Assembly: GCF_008831285.2 (NCBI RefSeq)
Contig: NC_045140.1
Location: 25,252,131 to 25,316,130, forward strand
Reading direction: 5' to 3'
Length of the DNA stretch: 64,000 nt
Origin: Nymphaea colorata
Lineage: Eukaryota > Streptophyta > Magnoliopsida > Nymphaeales > Nymphaeaceae
Shown here in pieces: positions 21,902 through 34,123 of the stretch. A program made the translations under genes and the position numbers. The stretch's first letter is position 1, and each line of letters starts with the position of its first letter. The notes under the pieces were generated by a model. The model did not search any database, was not told the DNA's origin, and saw only the letters and a program-made list of their open reading frames with translations.

Positions 21902-24900
21902 TTACAGTCCACTGACAAACAGTTTTTATATATTATCCAACATAAGCTCCAAACAAGACGGTCTCATATTTGAAATAAATTGCACACATCACAATGTTCA
22001 AGAGCTCATATCTTTCACCCCCATGAACGTGCATATATGTATCCCATTTTTCCGTAATGTCAAGGTTGAATATATACACGTACTCTCCAGTAACTTCTCA
22101 TAAAAAGTAAAAAAAACTGCCTTCACTTAATTTTAAACCGACAGATCTTGTGAGAATAACGGATTTACCATGCCTCTGCTTAGCAAGATTAGACAAAGTT
22201 CCAACTTAATTTCAAGGCCAAAACTCTTATTAGTCGAACTAGATACTGATGCCATGTACAGGAATTGAAATGGATTCGGATTTCAAAGTTTCAAGTCTGC
22301 AACTGAATCAGATTAAATCGGGCATGATAAATGGTGAAGCCTGCCATATCCGATGCAAACAGTTTGTTCCCCTGATCTCTAATCCCTATCTACATAGGAG
22401 TAATTTTTCGGTTGCTTTCAAAATGAACAAGATATTCATTTGTTACTACAAGCCGGCCATTTGTGAGCTTGTTCAGTGGCAGAGTACTCCTCCTTCTGAA
22501 GCCTATGCCTACACACTCGCCGCTAATCCAACCAAGAGGAAAGCTGTAAGAATTGTTCACATAGTGTTATTGAACATGGGGAAACATCCATGGAAAAAAC
22601 ATAAAATAAAGATGAGAAATGATTTAACGTGGATGAAATATTTTATAATCCATAGAAGGCGAACATCGACCTTACCCGATAGTGCACAATGACTTGTTTA
22701 CCTATAGTGAATTTCAGAACAATTTCCAAATATTTCTCCTAAATGTGAGGATCAATTACAATAAAGATTTTCCTTATCCGAATAGCATTTGGTAACTTCT
22801 CATGCATTTCCAAACTTTCTTGATAATTCTCGATCTTCATCAGCGTCATTAACGCCTTTAATGCTGTTAAATGAGAGGCGCCCTCATCGTCAACGTATCA
22901 TCTTCTTTCGACGTCTTGGTGGGGGACGCACTTTGTTGATCGTGAACGTGGCCCGGGCTGAGTCTCATGAATGCAATCCACATTGGTGAATGATTCAGAA
23001 GGGCGTATAAGTTTTCCAAGATGGAGAATATTTGGATGGCTTCTGGGATGACTAATGGCCAAGTTCCAAACATTTGATGACGAAGTGATCTCTATTTTCA
23101 AATATTTGATGACTAAGTAGTGTATGACAAGACCTCCACGACGAAAGTTTACTAATTGGGTGGACCTCGTGAAAAATGGGCTAGAAAAATGAAAGAATAA
23201 GTAGTCTATGACAAGACCTGCACCACGGAAAGCGTACTAATCAGGGTGCACCTTTGAGAAAGTGGGCTAAAAAAATTGAAGCGATTACTGCATGATGCAA
23301 CACCTCGCATTGACGCATAGAAAAATGTAAAAATGATCAAATAATTGTATATATAGTCATGAATCTGTACTAAAATATTATACTGTTGCTGTTGCCAAAC
23401 GGGCCCCAACAAATGACTTTTTAAACTTGCATGCAGCACGGCACATGCACTGGTGTGCTTTATCAAAAACCTGAACATTATTCGGTTGCGTTCGATTTTA
23501 GGATTAACATTTTAGATCTACTCAGACTTGATAATCTTGAAGATGATATCGTGCGATCCGATCAACCTCGAATCAAGGCAACATATGAGCATGCCACAAC
23601 TGTTGGAAGAGGTAAAAGGAAAGGCGCCAATCTTGTTAACTCCAACAGCTGGTGATTATCATGATTGTAATCAAGACATTAAAGTCATGCAACTTGATAA
23701 ATGTAATCAATCACCTTGAGCTGTCAATATGATATGCCCTGTCTCTCTTTTTGTGGGAAGCAGTTTCAATCCTGAATTCAGCTGCAAATCCAAGCAAAAC
23801 CTTATTTGAATCATCAAAATTTGCCAAGCAATGAGAATGTTTGATCAGTTTCTGTGATGTTTTCTTGAGGCAGGTTCCCAATTCCTAACAAAGTAATTCT
23901 ATCGCGGCGCGTTTTCAGATGCTCTCATTCTTTATGTATTTCAACTGAAAAGGCGCATTAATAGACCTAGACAAGCGTAAGGAGTTCTTATTTCTTAAAA
24001 GGAATTGCTCCGTTCGGTGAAAAAGAGGTTCATCCCACCACCCGAAGCGAGGCCCGAAGGCCCCCCATTCCATCTACCTTTAGGGTCATGAGTTGCATGT
24101 GTCAGTGATACCAACAGTGCACCTTTCAACTTGGATGTCGCACCCTACCACCTTAAGACACATGAACATAACGCCTACGAGAATCAAATTAGAGACCTGC
24201 CTTTATATAGAAAAAGGAATCACTCTCTCAACAACAATGGTTTATATAAAAAATGAAAAAAAAAAAAAAGGTGAACACAAAGTTTCAAAAGGAGAAAGCG
24301 AAAAATTCAGAATACTAACATAACTTCTAGGTCTTATTTTGAATCGATTAAGGCCTTTAACCTCAAATTGAGATCACGCCACTTTAGTGCTGAATGCCCA
24401 TGCCATTTGGGTCACTTGATTCGAGTAAAAAAGATTTGACCCACCACCCGAAAAAGGTTGAAGTCTCCACCCAACCCACTTGATTGGCCAGACTAAGCTG
24501 TCAAGTATATTGATTGGGGTGCTACACTTCACCTCATGTGAAAAACCGGAATTGTTTGGTGACTGTGACACCAACTACTAACATGGAGTCTGGATTTTTT
24601 AGCTAAAGGGCACTCGAGTCATCAGTCTAGCTCTGATGTGGGCACTGACACCAGTCTGGCTCTAAGTCTCTAATGTGGACACCCTATATAATTTTGAAGT
24701 CATGGCAACGTAATTTTGAATGTCTTAATGAAATTTTTGATAGTTTGGTGTAGGAAGTGGCCCACACCAGCTCTAGTATCTTCACCACTGCCAACTTCCA
24801 TGCACTTAAACCACTTTTCTCTCGCAGAATAGTGCTTCTTAGGTGTATGGGCACAAGGGTGTAATCCCCAAAAATTTGAGTGGAAGTAGGACAGGCTCCT

Positions 24901-26918
24901 CTCTCTCCGACTTTATTCACTCAATTATAAGCTATTAGGCGGTGAATAAGGTTATGAGATTTTGACCATATGTTTGATTGTCATTATGTGGTGAGAATAA
25001 CTTTTACACAAACCAAATGTCATATATACAGACAATCAAACACGACTACCTTCGTGATTGGTATGCCATCAGCAGCAAAAATAGAAATGCATGTGTACTC
25101 CATATGCCGTTTGCATGCAAATTCAAGTACTTATGTTTCTCTCCACACGTTATTTGGAGTTGGTGATAAACATTTGTTTGGATATGTTTTCACTTTCTCT
25201 TTGGGGTGATTTATCTCTCTGGTTCACCTTAAAATGAGAGAAAGTTTTTCCCCTTAAGATGAATATGAGTACCAAAACTACCAGAGTTAAGAGTTATAAG
25301 ATTTTTTTTGTAATCTTCAATATGAGAATTTTTTATGCAACTTCTGCACTTAAGAAATTACAAAACTAACAGAAATAATTTTCTAGTTAATTTGTGTAAA
25401 TAAAAATGATCAAACCTACTTCTTATTTCAAGTTTTCTTTTAATTGCCTTTTATTCTCTCCCTTTGATCTTTTTGAGGCTGCATTTCCTTTTTAGGCTGC
25501 ATTTGATGCATAGAAATTTTGGACATTGTTTGGATGGAGAGAACGAGAGGGAAAAGTGTGGATGGAGAAGAAAGGAAAGGACAGGACATTGAAAGGAATG
25601 TGGAGAGAAAGGAAAAAGAAGGCAAGGGAAGGATCGTCCATTTATTTCCCTTTCAATCTCTTCATTTTTGAAGGGATTTGAATTACATTATAGAATAATT
25701 TTCTTTTCTTTTCCTTTCTTTTATTTCCTTTTCTTTGTATCCAAACACATCCTTATTAATTAGTCATCCAAACACACGACAAACTTTTCTTTTCATTTTT
25801 GTTTCCTTTTCCGTTCATCCAAGCGGGGTGTTATTGTACAATGGGATAACTTTTCTATATTTGTAGAGATTATCTTTGGTTTATCAAATGTTAAAAAAAT
25901 TGTCACCCTTAACAGTGGATTCGGTGAAATTTAACCTGAAAAGACAAATCAGAGGTAGGGGGTCCGACTGTTTTTGAGGTAGAAATTTGAGGCCCGTTGA
26001 ACTGCCTCCTTTCTCGTCTCCCTTTCTACCTGTTGGAGGAGAGATCGTCGGTGGTGAGGATGCGCCTTCTACTAAAAATACAGAAAAGGTGTCTTAACTT
26101 TGACTAGGGAACGGAACTTTGCTAAGCAAAAAGAAAAAAAAAGGACTAATGCCTCCTATTACTTACAAGGTCAAGGAAAATCCCAAACCAGATGATTGGA
26201 ACAACCCCTTGTAATGGATTTCAGCACTTAGACAGAGTATTTACAGGCTACGATGACTAAGACCAGGCGTAAAATACTTCATGTGCATCAAACACAACGT
26301 AAATACTTTCAGATTTGGCTTCTAACAATCGTACTTTCATATGGAGAGAGCCTGGACATTCAAACCCGAATAGTGGAGGGATGGAAACAAAAGCCAGCCG
26401 GAGGTCCTAGCAGTGTTGTATAGAACGCGTCCGAAACACGTGATTGTGATTGAAAGGAGACTTCTCGACTAAGACCAGACGAGTCGAGTCATCAGACTCC
26501 CCACTACCAAGGGAATGGAGCTTCGAAGCGCCTTTGACTCCTAAGCCTTTGGTCTGGCTCTCTGTCTCCCTCTCCCCTCTTCCCGGGAAGTCTCCATGCA
26601 GGATCAACAGAGATCTAATTTAAGAAATCCTGATTCCAAATCCCTCCCCCGCCATCGCCATCATCATCGTTATTATCATCATCGTCGCCTTTACTATAAT
26701 GTATCGCCATAAACTCTTAGCACCCTTACGTTCCCCCGGCACGAGGGATTTTAACAGGTCAAGCCGCTCCGATATCTCAGCTCCCTCGTTACTTATGGCA
26801 ACTGTTAATTTTCGACCATTTTCCCAGCCGAATGAGTCTCTTGTTTCTTCCTAACCCCTCGCTTTTACATCGCCCTTGTTGTTGCGTAATGTTCCCACCT
26901 TCTTTCCCTCGTTGTTTC
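21902..26918. other. intergenic, no gene recognised
   Basis: AT-rich spacer. The longest frame, plus 22249-22692 (147 codons), has no family signature or splice support. 23114-23282 is an 84-bp tandem duplication. 25500-25830 holds 'gtttggatg' and 'catccaaac' words in opposite orientation, probably a decayed MITE. The final few hundred bases are promoter flank of the APS kinase gene. Confidence 0.5.
23114..23282. repeat. diverged 84-bp tandem duplication
   Basis: Copies start at 23114 and 23198 with 'taagtagtgtatgacaagac' and 'taagtagtctatgacaagac', and continue through 'actaat..gggt' to 'gggcta.aaaaa'. Several mismatches indicate an older event. Confidence 0.8.
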
Positions 26919-26926
26919 TTTAAATA
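26919..26926 (+). promoter_or_regulatory. TATA-like box of the APS kinase gene
   Basis: TTTAAATA about 83 bases before the APS kinase start codon, followed by GC-richer leader. Position and composition suit a plant core promoter, but the transcription start is not known. Confidence 0.4.
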
Positions 26927-27008
26927 GCGAGGGATTCCGCAAGGTTCCCTCTCCACCATGCGCCTCGGAGCCTCTGATCTGTGTTTGATTCCGGTCTTGT
27001 GAGCGGAG

Positions 27009-30000
27009 ATGTTGGCCTTTCCTGACGCAATAATTGGGGCTTCTGGGGGCGAATGCGAGTGTGCGAGGGGCTATTTTTCGGGGCTTAGGTTTGCGTCTGG
27101 TTCAGTTACCTTTGTGGGGAGTGGCTTCCTTGGAAGGAGGAGTCCGTTGAGGCAGAGCTTGAGGATCTCGGTTCCCGTGAAGGAGATTAGTGCATGTTGT
27201 TTCTGCATACAGGGCAGGCAAAGCCGGGAATCAGTGCCGAAGATGGTAAACGTCAATGGGGAGGGAGGCAAGGAATGCTGCGGCGGTGAGGATCTGCTAA
27301 TTGAGTCGAGCTCGGATTTGTTTAAACATGGGGATGATCGGTCTACGATGGCAGGTTTACCTTTTGGTCTCTCGCATTCATCTTGATATTTTTGTTTTTG
27401 TTGGTTTTCTTCTTGGATGATTCTGTTTGTCTAAGATTGATATGGCGGCGCGAGTTCTGTTATGCATTTCGGTGTCTCCATGATTGGCGGTCTCTTTCTT
27501 GTGGTGATTTAAAATGTAGCATTCCAAGCAAGCTACATAAATCAGTACGGGTCGTAGATTTTTTCCTTCCTATATGTAGTCGACAGGAGAAATACTCAGC
27601 AGTGAATGTACATCCGATATCTCTCCCTTTACTTTGCGCCGGCATGTCCTTTTGAATGTATGTCTGTGCTGGTTTTGTCATTGACCTTACGTGCACTCCC
27701 TTGAAATCTTCATAACTCTGAAATCCCTCTCTTTTGGTGTTTAGATGGATGGGGTTTTGGTTAAAGGACCTAATGGATATTTACAATTAAAGAAAAGGTT
27801 GATTAGGAAGACCTTTGCAACTGTTGAATTACCTTGGCTCAATGACTTGTACACTTCATTTTTAGAAGAAACAACCGTGGATTTCCATTAGCTTTGAATT
27901 CGATAGCCTTACTTGTTCATCGAAGAAGAAAAAATTGTTTGTTCCGAAGAAATAACATGAATGATGTTTAAACTTTAAACGGTTGGTTCCATTTCTTGTA
28001 CGGAAAACAAATCATGAAGAAGTAACAGCAGCCAAAAGGATATGCCCGATGTGAAACAAGTTTGACAGTCTATAGAGGTTGTCTACCTCCAGTAACGGTT
28101 GAAAGTATAAGAAGACTGTGTGGAGCTTGGCCTTGCTTTTCTATAGGAATCAATGGTGACATCTGGAAAATCATTGGCATCTTATATCCTGTCTCTAAGT
28201 GCTTTGGCAGTGACAAGCAATTCGGTGATTAGGTCCTTTCTTCGCACCCTTTCAGTCCTAGAATGCTTCTTTTTTGTGTTCTCTTGGTTCTATTTCCCTT
28301 GTATCTTATGGTCAGACTTCCTAGTTTATCTCTCTCCCTCTACTTCCACTTCTTCTCTAGCACTGGATGCACAATATTTTAACGATCTTGGAGGCTAGGA
28401 CTGACATTTACCTTCCTATGAACCCAGTGATGACTGGAAATTGGTGATACGTACACATAATTTCAGAACACTATTAAGTCTTAAGTCTTAACCATTGCTT
28501 CTGATGCAATCCTGTTGAGGCATTTAGCATGGCATGTGAGAATAACTGGCATATCCGTGTAGTACAGCAGTTTCTAGACTTGGTTACACCAGAACAACTG
28601 GGTACATTTTGGATCAGGCCTGGATCAGACTCAAATTTGATCCAAAATTTCAAACAATAGAAATAATTTTATTGTGTCATTTTTTGCAATAAACAAATAT
28701 TTTTGCCTTTAATTAATGTGATTATATGTATGAACTGTTTGAACTTATAAAATATTTTCTTTCTATATGCTATAACTATTTGAAATAAAATATTTTCTTT
28801 TCATGTTTTATGTGTTAGCTTACGAATTGATCTTCTTCAATTTTGTAGACCATACATGAATTTTATATGTATATTTGTGTATGCATACCCTGCCACACTC
28901 CGTACCTCCATTTTTGAAAATGTTGTGTCCAAACTCCAAACCCATATTGTTGTACTCCACCCACACCCATACTGATGTGACTTAGCTGCTGAGGACAGTT
29001 CCCTGGACCTTTATTTCCAGAAAATATGTATATGCAACATAACAATACACAAGAGGTGTGTGACACATTAAATGGTTCCCAGCCAAACGGCAGACTATGT
29101 CAGTCCCCTGCTTTCCCCAGGATGCATGGGAAATAACAAACGGTCACTAACTTTCATTGGTGGTTTAAGTTTAGATTTTCATATGAGTCTTAGACATTAT
29201 TTTATCTTTCTTTACATTTCATATGCAACCTTCTGTGAATGACCTGATCCAGCTTCTCCATCTCTTGCTGTTAGTAATCATTCCAAACTTTTTGCTTGCA
29301 AGTGAAAGCTCCCTCAGAATCCAGTTCAGAAAGCTGGCTCCTGGCTTCACTAGTTTCATAGGACACTGTCACTGTGCAGCCTCTTGGCTGTTGCTGCCGG
29401 AGTTTATTGCACTGAAAGGGGTCTGGACTAGATGCTTCTCTCCTCTTCTTTTCTTAACCTACTCTGACCACAGAAGCCAAAAGTGTTAGGATTTCTAGGA
29501 AATAGAGGCTCTATGGAATAACTTCATATAGCATTTGGGGAAAAGGTTTTGCCTTTGTACATGGGGTTAATTCTGAGTGCTTATTTGACATGAGATTGAT
29601 GCCTTATTTTCATTTGATATTTGTTAAGCACGTGCGCTCTATGTAAATCCTCCTCCTACAAGTGTTGAATATGCCAAAGGCTACTACTAAGTAACACAAA
29701 TATTGTATGAAATATTTTTGCAAATTGGAAAATCGAAAGGGCAGGATGCAACAATATATCAAAATTTATCAGGTTGAACTTTTGGAGTTGTGAGTATTTT
29801 TTTATCTTGCAAATAATACATGCTTTAGAATCTGATGTATTTGAAACATATCCAAATTTGAATCTGCATGAACCAAACTAACTGAACATTTTACCAAGTC
29901 AAGCTGTTCTGCTTGCAACACCAGAGAAATGTCTAGACCCGACATTCTAACATTGGAAACGAATCTTTAGGTGCATGAGCTCCTGATTTGTCACTGACTC

Positions 30001-30935
30001 ACTTTTAGGCCAGTTGTGGGAAGTCAATGAGCCCAAAGTTATGCCCACATCTTTTTCTGATGAAATATGTTGCATCTATGAGGGAATTTTTGTTGTCATC
30101 CACCTGTACTCCTAAAAATTTTCCTGTTTTTGGATCTACCTGAATTTTTGTGATAAAATGTTTTATCAGGGAATAATAAACCTTTGGTGTCTACTGTTGG
30201 GAAGTCAACAAACATTGTCTGGCAAGACTGTTCAGTTGGAAAAGCTGAAAGACAGCAATTACTTAATCAAAAGGGCTGTGTGATATGGATTACAGGTCTC
30301 AGTGGCTCAGGTTAGTATACCAAACTCTTCACATTGAAGTTTGAAAGCCGCTGCAGCGTTGGAATTTTCTCACCAAGTTTGTCGGCATTTAGAAATTCAT
30401 GAATATAGTTTTATCATCTGCATACTCATGTCAATTTCCTACGTTTACCTCATTAAAATGGCCTTCAGTGGCATGTCCAGCTGAAATGGTGATGAATTTA
30501 GCAACCTCGAACTCTACCTATCCGTTATGGTGCTTGTCGATCTGATCAGATTTAAACTGGGTACTGGTTAACTCTTCTTTCAGTTAGCAAAATTATACTA
30601 TGCTTACTATTTGAAGAACCATGATATCCACTTCTTTTGTAGCCTATGGAACATATGGATGCTAAAATGGTTTCCAAAAACAAGTAAATGCTTATGGGAA
30701 CAATTAATTCTCATCAAGCGCGATATCAACTTACTGCAGATTTATGATGACAAATTTATCTGGTTGCCCATTCAATGATTTCTTTTCCAAGGGATCCCGT
30801 TCAATGAAATTATTATAATCCTTTGCTTGATATTTCTATGAAGTTGACATTCTAAAATCTAAAGGGCAAATCTAAACTTCTCAGTGGCAACAACAATTTT
30901 GGCTGTTCTCCTGAGATTGAATCCTGCATATTTAA

Positions 30936-30975
<40 letters not shown>

Positions 30976-32885
30976 GCACACACACATACACACATGCAAA
31001 TAAATAAATAAATAATACATGTAAGTATGTGTATATATGTGATGCACATATTAGTGTCTGTGTGTGCACGTGCATCTATATCATATCATGTATAAGTTTC
31101 TAGGCAAGGTAGTTGGTTTTTCCTTTTACATTTGGAGTGGATCTTCTTGTAGTTTCTAAAATTTGCATCCCTCAAGAGATGCATGATCAGATTTTGCTGC
31201 AACTATTTCCCATCAAATGATCAACTTTTTCTGTCCAACTCTTCCTTGTTATATATTATTACTTTCAATATCTTCTTCCGTTGGTCTGTTCATATGTTGG
31301 CATTTTAGTGTTTATGTTCTTGCACGTTGCCGTCTTTATGAATTTCAGGCAAGAGCACATTGGCATGTGCTTTAAGTCGTGAACTGCATGCTAGAGGAAA
31401 GCTAACTTATATACTTGATGGCGACAACGTTCGTCATGGTCTGAATAAGGACCTTAGTTTTAAGGCTGAGGATCGTGCTGAAAACATACGCAGAGTTGGT
31501 GAGTAAATTTGCTGGATAGTTTTGCCTATACTTGATAAGGTGGTTTTGCGGTTTGAAGTTGATTTGCTTGACACCATCTTAGCTTTCAGTATCACATTAA
31601 TCGCAATGGCAATTCCAAGTGTAGCACACTCTAATTTGGAATCCTGCTGTATTAACCTTCTTCTTTGTACTTAAGTTTCTAGAATCCTACTTGCCTAATT
31701 TCAGGGGAAGTGGCTAAGCTCTTTGCTGATGCTGGTCTTATCTGCATTGCAAGCTTGATATCTCCATATAGGAGTGACAGGGATGCTTGTCGTGCTCTGC
31801 TGCCAGATGCAAACTTTATCGAGGTTAGACTTGAACTTCGTTCCACCTTCAAAATTAAACTGGAATTTATTTAAATGTCTTTCCTAGGTTTATATGAATG
31901 TACCCTTGGAAATATGTGAGGCAAGAGACTCGAAAGGCCTCTACAAGCTTGCTCGTGCTGGGAAAATTAAAGGTATGTGTCATGGACAGTGAATTTTTTT
32001 TATGAAAGACTGAACGTTAGATACCAAAAAATCTTTTGGAGAAGCGAAACAGAGACTTCCTGCCCCTGATGGCATGAAGCTTATGAAAACCTTCCAGTGA
32101 GGTATCATTACTACATCAAACCAGTAAATACCCATAGGAATTTCTTCTTCCTCTACAGAGAATTGTATCCAGACTCTTATTATACTAATGGCACTCAAAT
32201 CCAATGCTGCAACTTTGAATTAGAAGCCAACTGAATTTTGTGCTGACTGCATCTTTGTTCACGGAGGGTTTTCATGGCAACATCTAATATTGTCTTTTGC
32301 ATCTTTTTGCAGGTTTCACAGGTATAGACGACCCATATGAGCCACCCTTGAATTGTGAGGTGTGTTTCACATGCAGATGACCACGACACATATTCTTTGC
32401 AATGCATTTCTTCTGTAGCATGCAATCGTTGGGCTACAGATGCATGTTTATTTGTTGCATGTGCTGAAATCACTGTCTTGGCTGTCCTCGTGCTTTTGTG
32501 TGTGTATGTGCACATGCTTGCTTCTGTTGAAATGACAATGTTGGCTGTGTTTGTTTTACACTGTCAAGCTGGGATTTTGGTTCTTTTTTGGCGTGTCATG
32601 GTAGGAATTGTCTTTGCAAGTTGTCATCTGAGTATGAATTTCAGTATGACCTATATGGATGGATGTCCTCTTGTCACGCATGTAAGCAGCTATTTTGCAT
32701 AGTTCATGACATGCAATACGGTTCTCAATCTCCGACAGTTTTCTCCCTTCATTTTGATTTGAGGATGCAATTGTTGTTTCTTCCAGATTGCGATAGAGCA
32801 TAAAGACGGGAATTGCCAATCTCCCAGCACTATGGCGGAGCAGGTGGTAGCTTACCTGGAAGGAAAAGGATTCCTATATGCGTAG
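27009..32885 (+). CDS. APK: adenylyl-sulfate (APS) kinase, plastid type
   Basis: Phosphorylates APS to PAPS, the sulfate donor for sulfotransferases such as those making sulfated glucosinolates and peptides. Seven exons: 27009-27354, 30170-30310, 31349-31498, 31705-31823, 31888-31972, 32313-32359, 32787-32885; phases agree, product 328 residues. Exon 1 is a Ser/Arg/Gly-rich N-terminus without family motifs, as expected for a transit peptide. Exon 2 carries [20 protein letters not shown]; these two Cys match the regulatory pair (Cys86/Cys119) of Arabidopsis APK1, implying redox control. GLSGSGKST is the P-loop, split by intron 2. [46 protein letters not shown] and [20 protein letters not shown] are standard APS kinase blocks. 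The C-terminus ends [10 protein letters not shown]. Intron 1 is 2815 bases. Very high confidence in family. Confidence 0.95.
27355..30169 (+). other. intron 1 of the APS kinase gene
   Basis: Intron of 2815 bases, donor GCAG|GTTTAC and acceptor TTATCAG|G. It holds short unrelated frames only. I saw no nested gene or clear transposon in it, though 28.6-28.8 kb is especially AT-rich. Confidence 0.75.
30311..31348 (+). other. intron 2 of the APS kinase gene, with CT/CA microsatellite
   Basis: Intron of 1038 bases that splits the P-loop glycine codon. At 30937-30995 it contains a compound (CT)n(CA)n microsatellite. Nothing else recognised. Confidence 0.85.
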
Positions 32886-32955
32886 CAACTTTCCCTCTCT
32901 CTCGACCGATGAGAAGAATAAGAGGAAGGCTAATGCACTCTCTCCAGCGCCTTTT

Positions 32956-33233
32956 AAGAATGCTTGTGCAGTTGAAATTGTTCACCTCATCCCATCTTCT
33001 GTTTCTAGTTTTTGTGATATATATATTGTATGTTCTCCGGTTGCAATTGGTGTCTATATCCAAATAATTTGGTAATGATTTGGAAATGGCCTTGAAGAAT
33101 GCTTGTGCAGTTGAAATTGTTCACCTCATCCTATCGTCTGTTTCTAGTTTTTGTGATATACATATTGAATGTTCTCCGCTTGCAATTGGTGTCTATATCC
33201 AAATAATTTGGTAATGATTTGGAAATGGCCTTT
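32956..33233 (+). repeat. 139-bp tandem duplication in the APS kinase 3' region
   Basis: Two head-to-tail copies, 32956-33094 and 33095-33233, each starting 'aagaatgcttgtgcagttga' and ending 'tttggaaatggcc' plus a few bases. I count about five or six differences, so roughly 96 percent identity. It begins 70 bases after the stop codon, so at least the first copy probably lies in the 3' UTR. Confidence 0.92.
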
Positions 33234-34123
33234 GTCCTTGGGTTTAGAATTTAATGTTTTTTAGTTCTTAGGATATTTAGTCACTTGGTGAGCTCGATGT
33301 GTATGGATTGGCAGCAGCGACGCATGGAAGTGATTCAACAAATTTTGCGCCATCTCCGCTCTATGCTCTCAATTTCCATTGATAGCTCAGTCATGCTCCT
33401 GGATTGGCTTTCCATTGAAGTGAATATAGAACTTGGGTGAAATGGTGACACTGATTTGCTTCCACAAATTTTAACTTTCGACCTGCACTTTTTTAACTAG
33501 GTACTCGAGTGGATACTTTAATTTGTCTCATTCTTAAGAAAGTTTTGAAAAGAAAAGTGCACTTGGCTAACTTCAAGTGCGCGGTGGAGAGAGAGTTGCT
33601 TCTGACTAACTACTGGAAGCCCAATATTATAATATCGAGGTGCCTCCTTGGCCATAAATATATAGGAGGCAGCTTATCCAAAAAAAGGAACTGCAAACTG
33701 GTAATCGTTAAATTCCATTTCTTAAATTTGCCACGATGACCTGCTGCATAAGAACTATCCTCATTGTAATGGATCTTCTAAAAAGAAGTATCAACTGTCA
33801 ACAAAAAAGGAGGCCGTTTCACCGGTTACGGGAAACACCAAAGCACACCAAAAAAAAAATGTGCGTAAGAAAAATCTCGAATTGTCGAAAACAGAAGGTA
33901 CGCTCGTAACTCATGTGACGGCTGAACAATGCAATAGAAGAAAGAGAGATTGTGGTGTTGCGGGGACACTTTGCACTATTAACCCTCCAACAAGCTCTCT
34001 TCGTTACTACAGAAGACCTCTTCGGTGGAGATTCACCAACTCCTAACAAAGTGCGTCCTCGAAATGACAGGATTTGAAGCACAGGAAGAGGAGCGTGGCG
34101 CTGTGAATCGAAGAGCTACCACA
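33234..34123. other. intergenic between convergent genes
   Basis: Spacer between the 3' ends of the APS kinase (plus) and GMC oxidoreductase (minus). Only short unrelated frames; no gene or repeat family recognised. Confidence 0.65.

Noticed and set aside
22249-22692. 147-codon plus-strand frame
   Set aside because: No recognisable family and no supporting splice or promoter context; it could be chance in a repeat-filled spacer. A BLASTP hit would change this.
25522-25756. Possible MITE with 'gtttggatg' and 'catccaaac' ends
   Set aside because: The ends are too diverged and purine-rich tracts confuse the pairing; no target duplication.
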